NCBI GenBank assembly: GCA_002085305.1 | Contig: NATJ01000054.1 | Location: 1-6,619 of the forward strand | Source of the DNA: Epsilonproteobacteria bacterium 4484_65 | GTDB taxonomy: Bacteria; Campylobacterota; Campylobacteria; Campylobacterales; Sulfurovaceae | DNA length: 6,619 nucleotides | Direction of reading: 5' to 3' | Shown: one piece after another, positions 6,496-6,619 of the stretch | Layout of the letters: every line of letters starts with the position of its first letter | Numbering within the stretch: the stretch's first letter is position 1 | The notes under the pieces: generated by a model | Told to the model about the DNA's origin: nothing | What the model saw: only the letters and a program-made list of their open reading frames with translations | The model's database searches: none | Translations under genes and position numbers: made by a program

Positions 6496-6619
6496 TGGCA
6501 GTTTGGGCAGTAGGGGATATTCAGGGATGTTACAGCTCCTTTAGAGAATTACTCAGGAAGATATCATTTGATCCAAGTAAAGACAAACTCTGGTTAGCTG
6601 GAGACTTAGTCAACAGAGG
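6495..6619 (+). CDS. apaH: Symmetrical bis(5'-nucleosyl)-tetraphosphatase, N-terminal part (runs off window)
   Basis: ApaH splits Ap4A into two ADP. The first 41 residues are visible before the window ends in-frame. They begin [16 protein letters not shown], containing the metallophosphatase metal-binding GDxxG motif in the GDIQGC form, continue with [17 protein letters not shown], containing the second GD motif, and align without gaps to known ApaH N-termini (GDVHGCY and GKDTLWLTGDLV in E. coli). The start ATG shares its A with the TAA of the glycosylase gene (TAATG), a classic coupled-translation junction, which also fixes the start. The remainder of the protein, including the rest of the metal site, is outside the window. 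Confidence 0.9.
   Translation, partial: MAVWAVGDIQGCYSSFRELLRKISFDPSKDKLWLAGDLVNR

Noticed and set aside
6513..6530. GDIQGC instead of GDVHGC in ApaH as a lost metal ligand
   Set aside because: As far as I know, ApaH proteins from many proteobacteria carry the GDxQGC form, so this is normal variation.

Overview
The window is AT-rich bacterial chromosomal DNA with densely packed housekeeping genes. Lys/Glu/Ile-rich proteins, short gaps, and the mix of a Ste24-like M48 peptidase, PrmC, a DUF4149 membrane protein, a DNA-deoxyinosine glycosylase and ApaH suggest a Campylobacterota (epsilonproteobacterial) organism, perhaps Sulfurovum-like. That placement is inferred from gene content and composition; no rRNA or other marker is present.

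Layout. (1) 1-1182, plus strand: the 3' part of a secreted cell-wall protein, with the end of a signal peptide at the window edge, a charged coiled coil, two LysM domains and a C-terminal 3D domain. (2) 1183-3120, minus strand: a complete Uup-type ABC-F ATPase whose stop codon directly abuts the stop of gene 1. (3) 3121-3214: a short divergent promoter region. (4) 3215-4498, plus strand: a multi-spanning Ste24-like M48 metalloprotease. (5) About 4570-5397, plus strand: PrmC, the release-factor glutamine methyltransferase, preceded by a hairpin and a 9-nt tandem array that carries several possible starts. (6) 5398-5526: an intergenic region holding two inverted copies of a small GGGACT/AGTCCC palindrome, resembling a REP/BIME element. 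(7) 5527-6619, plus strand: a tight run of a DUF4149 membrane protein, a hypoxanthine-DNA glycosylase and the first 41 codons of apaH. These follow with zero and minus-one base spacing, so they are almost certainly co-transcribed.

Functional themes: envelope maintenance (LysM/3D protein, M48 protease), translation (Uup-type ABC-F, PrmC) and nucleic-acid or nucleotide damage control (deoxyinosine glycosylase, ApaH). No phage, IS transposase, CRISPR array, toxin-antitoxin pair, tRNA or rRNA was seen. I do not see a new multi-gene system. The more unusual signals are non-coding or sub-genic: the palindrome pair at 5403-5494, the staggered-start tandem array before prmC, and a 17-bp exact repeat 600 bp apart inside the M48 gene.
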